This document shows, piece after piece, positions 61,743-64,000 of a stretch of DNA of 64,000 bases. Under the pieces are notes generated by a model that saw only the letters and a list, made by a program, of their open reading frames with translations, was not told the DNA's origin and made no database searches. The first letter of the stretch is position 1. The number at the start of each line of letters is the position of its first letter. The stretch spans positions 1,595,356 through 1,659,355 of the forward strand of contig QPFY01000006.1 of NCBI GenBank assembly GCA_003665825.1. Reading direction: 5' to 3'. Made by a program: the position numbers and the translations under genes. This DNA comes from Microbotryum silenes-acaulis. Lineage: Eukaryota; Basidiomycota; Microbotryomycetes; Microbotryales; Microbotryaceae.

Positions 61743-64000
61743 ATGGCTACTCCTACTGCCGCAGAAGATCTTGTCGCCACTGTCTTCAGCACGGAGGCGG
61801 AAGCAAAAGTGTTCTACACCGAGCTTCGGCCTGCTGGCCCCGAAGACCGATTGCAAGCGAGGTGCGCCGACGTTGCTCGGGCCTTCCTTTTCTCCCGGAC
61901 CTCGGGAAAGTGGGATCATTTCGATGTCGTCGTGTTTCGATCGAATGGCAAATTGAAGATCCGAGCAACGTGCAAGACTCGTCCAGCCTCTCATTGCGAA
62001 ACCGTTGACTTCGAGACCGCACACCAACACGGCGTATCGAACTGGAACAGGGGGATCAAACAATGCCTGGCATCCAGGGGGGAAGGGGCGAACACGGTTA
62101 GTTCGCTTGAAATAATGTTTGCAGGCTGTTACAGCAGGTCACTAAAGATTTTTCTGTCTTGTACTTTCAGAACGTGCAACCATTGCTTTCTGCTGCAATC
62201 TTCGACAATGCGTTGTTCATGTTATCCATCGTTCTTCACGTTGCAATCTCGAAGGAAGCGTTCACCCACGTAGACCCCCAACTTCAAACCTGGCTCGCCT
62301 ACTCCTATCACGTCGCCAATGTGAATGCTATCCTCGGTAGTCACGACACCGTCAAGAGGCTACTCGTTTATCTACATAGGGAGCTGTCGGTTCAATTCGG
62401 CGAATTTCTTGTCAAGCGAAATCGCGGGATTCGTCTGGTTATCGATGGTTGGACCGCTCCCAACTGCATCAGTGTTCTCGGAGTCGTCGTAGTGTATGAA
62501 CAAGATGGCGTCGTTCATCGTCACCTACTCAAGTTCATCGAGTCGAAAGGTCGCCACGGCGGGAAAGAGCTCGCAGCGTCGCTTCATGAATGCGTCGAAG
62601 AGTTCAAGATCTCGCATCTCGTTCGAACCCTCGTGATGGACAACGCCTCGAACTGCAACAAGATGGCGGTGGAGTACAAGAACCTCAATGACTCGTGGTG
62701 GGGACCCGAGATGCGAGTTCGCTGCTTCGCCCACATTCTCCAGCTAGTGATGGGCGCACTTTACGCTGCGTTTTCCATGGCCCCTGCTCGTCCGCCTACT
62801 CCTCGGGCGCGCAAGAACACGACTGGCAAGCATATATCTGCTTTCGACGGTCATCCCAACGTCGAAGATGATTCGGATGCTGAAGATCAGAGGATCGACG
62901 ACGAGATTGCTCAAGCTCTGTCCATTGCGACTGCCTCTGGTGACTACGACATTTCAGCATTGGAATTTACGGTGAACAATTCGAAGACTTGCTTGAGAGA
63001 GGCTTTGGATTGGGGCGAGTCGGTCGGCATCAAAATTCAACCCATCCTTCGACGAAACTGCATGACCATCATTCCTACGATCGCCGATTTTGCACAACAC
63101 GTTTCGGGACTGAGAGTCAAATCCTCCGACAAACACAGATGGCAGCAGTCGGTCGTTGCCACCGCCAAGGACCGACCCGATTCCAAGGCGACGGAGCTTT
63201 CCCGCAAAAACGAGACGCGTTGGAACTCTATTCACCTCTGCCTTCAGAGCCATGTTCTGTTCTCGAGTGCCATCGACTACTATATGGCGCGCGACGACAC
63301 ACCCTCGAACATCGTGGACAAATTCGCCCTTCCTGATGACGCACTTGATATCGTTAAAGAGCTCCTTGACATTGGCGAATACCTCAAGACCCTGACGGTT
63401 CAGTTCCAAGATGCAACGCCTCGCACTTGGGATGTCATCGCCGAGTTCGAACGAGTTGAAGGCATGCTTGACAACAAGGCTCAAACCGCTTCTCCCATGG
63501 TGCGCATCGCAGCCAAGTCCGCTTTGATTGTTCTGGGCAACTACTACTCGAAGGTTGGCGACGATTCGATTGCTGCATTTGGGTCGATGTTCTTTCATCC
63601 TCGTCACCATCTGCGATTCTTTCAGCAACCTGGAACTGCTTGCGCCGAAACCGATATCAATGAGAAGCAGAAGAAGCTCCATGAAATCTACAAGAAGGTG
63701 TACCTTCCTCTCTATGAGGACATCCCCGAAGCTGGTCCTCCGTCCCCGATTGATTCCGATGCTTGCTCCGACCACGATTTGTATGGTGATGAAGGAGGTG
63801 ACACACAAGGCTCTCACAACTACTACGAGCCAGATGCCTTCCTCCAGTACTGGGCTAGGGGATGCGTCAGACTGAACAAGAACGACGCCTACAAGGGGTG
63901 CCCTATCAAGTATTGGGTGACACAACGTGCCATTCCAGGGCAGAAGGCTTTTGCCGAGATGGCAATTGACTTCATCACAATTCCACCGGGGGGGTTAGGT
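61743..64000 (+). CDS. hAT-family transposase (3' end beyond the window)
   Basis: Starts at the ATG at 61743 (MATPTAAEDLVAT...). Exon 1 encodes a small domain of about 115 residues with Cys/His-poor DNA-binding-like sequence (WDHFDVVVFRSNGKLKIRAT). After an intron (GTTAGT at about 62098 to TTTCAG at 62170) the frame stays open to the window end. Core marks are VIDGWTAPN (first catalytic Asp, near 62440), LVMDNASNC (second Asp, 62635), RCFAHILQLVM (62720) and NETRWNS (63205). Acidic HDLYGDEGGD and the region before the hATC dimerisation domain (YWVTQRAIPG, FAEMAIDF) close the visible part. No stop or frameshift is visible, so the element may be intact. The C-terminal dimerisation motif is truncated by the window. 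Confidence 0.85.

Overview
The window looks like nuclear DNA of a basidiomycete fungus. Genes carry many short GT-AG introns (about 50-150 bases), the DNA is GC-rich, proteins are rich in Ser, Pro and Gln, and the families (KAR4/METTL14-type MT-A70, FunK1 kinases, Tnp2 and hAT transposases, a vWA protein with a QYG-rich head) fit that group. The style resembles Pucciniomycotina (Microbotryomycetes-like yeasts or smuts), but this is inference: there is no rRNA marker in the window.

Layout. 1-7 kb is a DNA transposon of the CACTA/Tnp2 type. It has a split transposase gene (3165-6629), a divergent accessory gene (3088-2211), clusters of a near-palindromic AACCGCGGTT-like decamer on both sides, and a 160-base inverted repeat whose two arms each contain a tRNA-like sequence lying in introns of the transposase. 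8.5-15.2 kb holds a vWA-domain protein gene and a Ser-rich protein of unknown function. 15.7-22.3 kb is a GRE2/dihydroflavonol-reductase-like gene that is decayed and has been split by a young Ty1/copia element with 215-base LTRs and an exact 5-base target duplication. 23.9-32.1 kb carries a secreted/GPI-type protein, a DUF202-like membrane protein and three consecutive genes for single-pass membrane proteins of low complexity.

32.3-42 kb is a co-oriented minus-strand block: an ALKBH6-like 2-oxoglutarate dioxygenase, a METTL14-like m6A-writer subunit, a sugar-type short-chain dehydrogenase and a multi-pass membrane protein. 42.6-54.6 kb has a single-pass protein with a duplicated ectodomain module, an HhH-GPD DNA glycosylase, a coiled-coil protein, another single-pass protein and an otubain. 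From 54.8 kb the window becomes accessory again: two broken, facing FunK1 kinase copies, a full-length FunK1 kinase gene, and a hAT transposase gene cut by the window end.

Functional links: METTL14-like and ALKBH6-like genes sit head to tail about 0.2 kb apart, pairing an RNA-methylation subunit with a member of the nucleic-acid demethylase superfamily; a shared pathway is only a hypothesis. Exon boundaries were worked out by reading splice sites and frame by eye, so gene starts in particular are approximate where stated.
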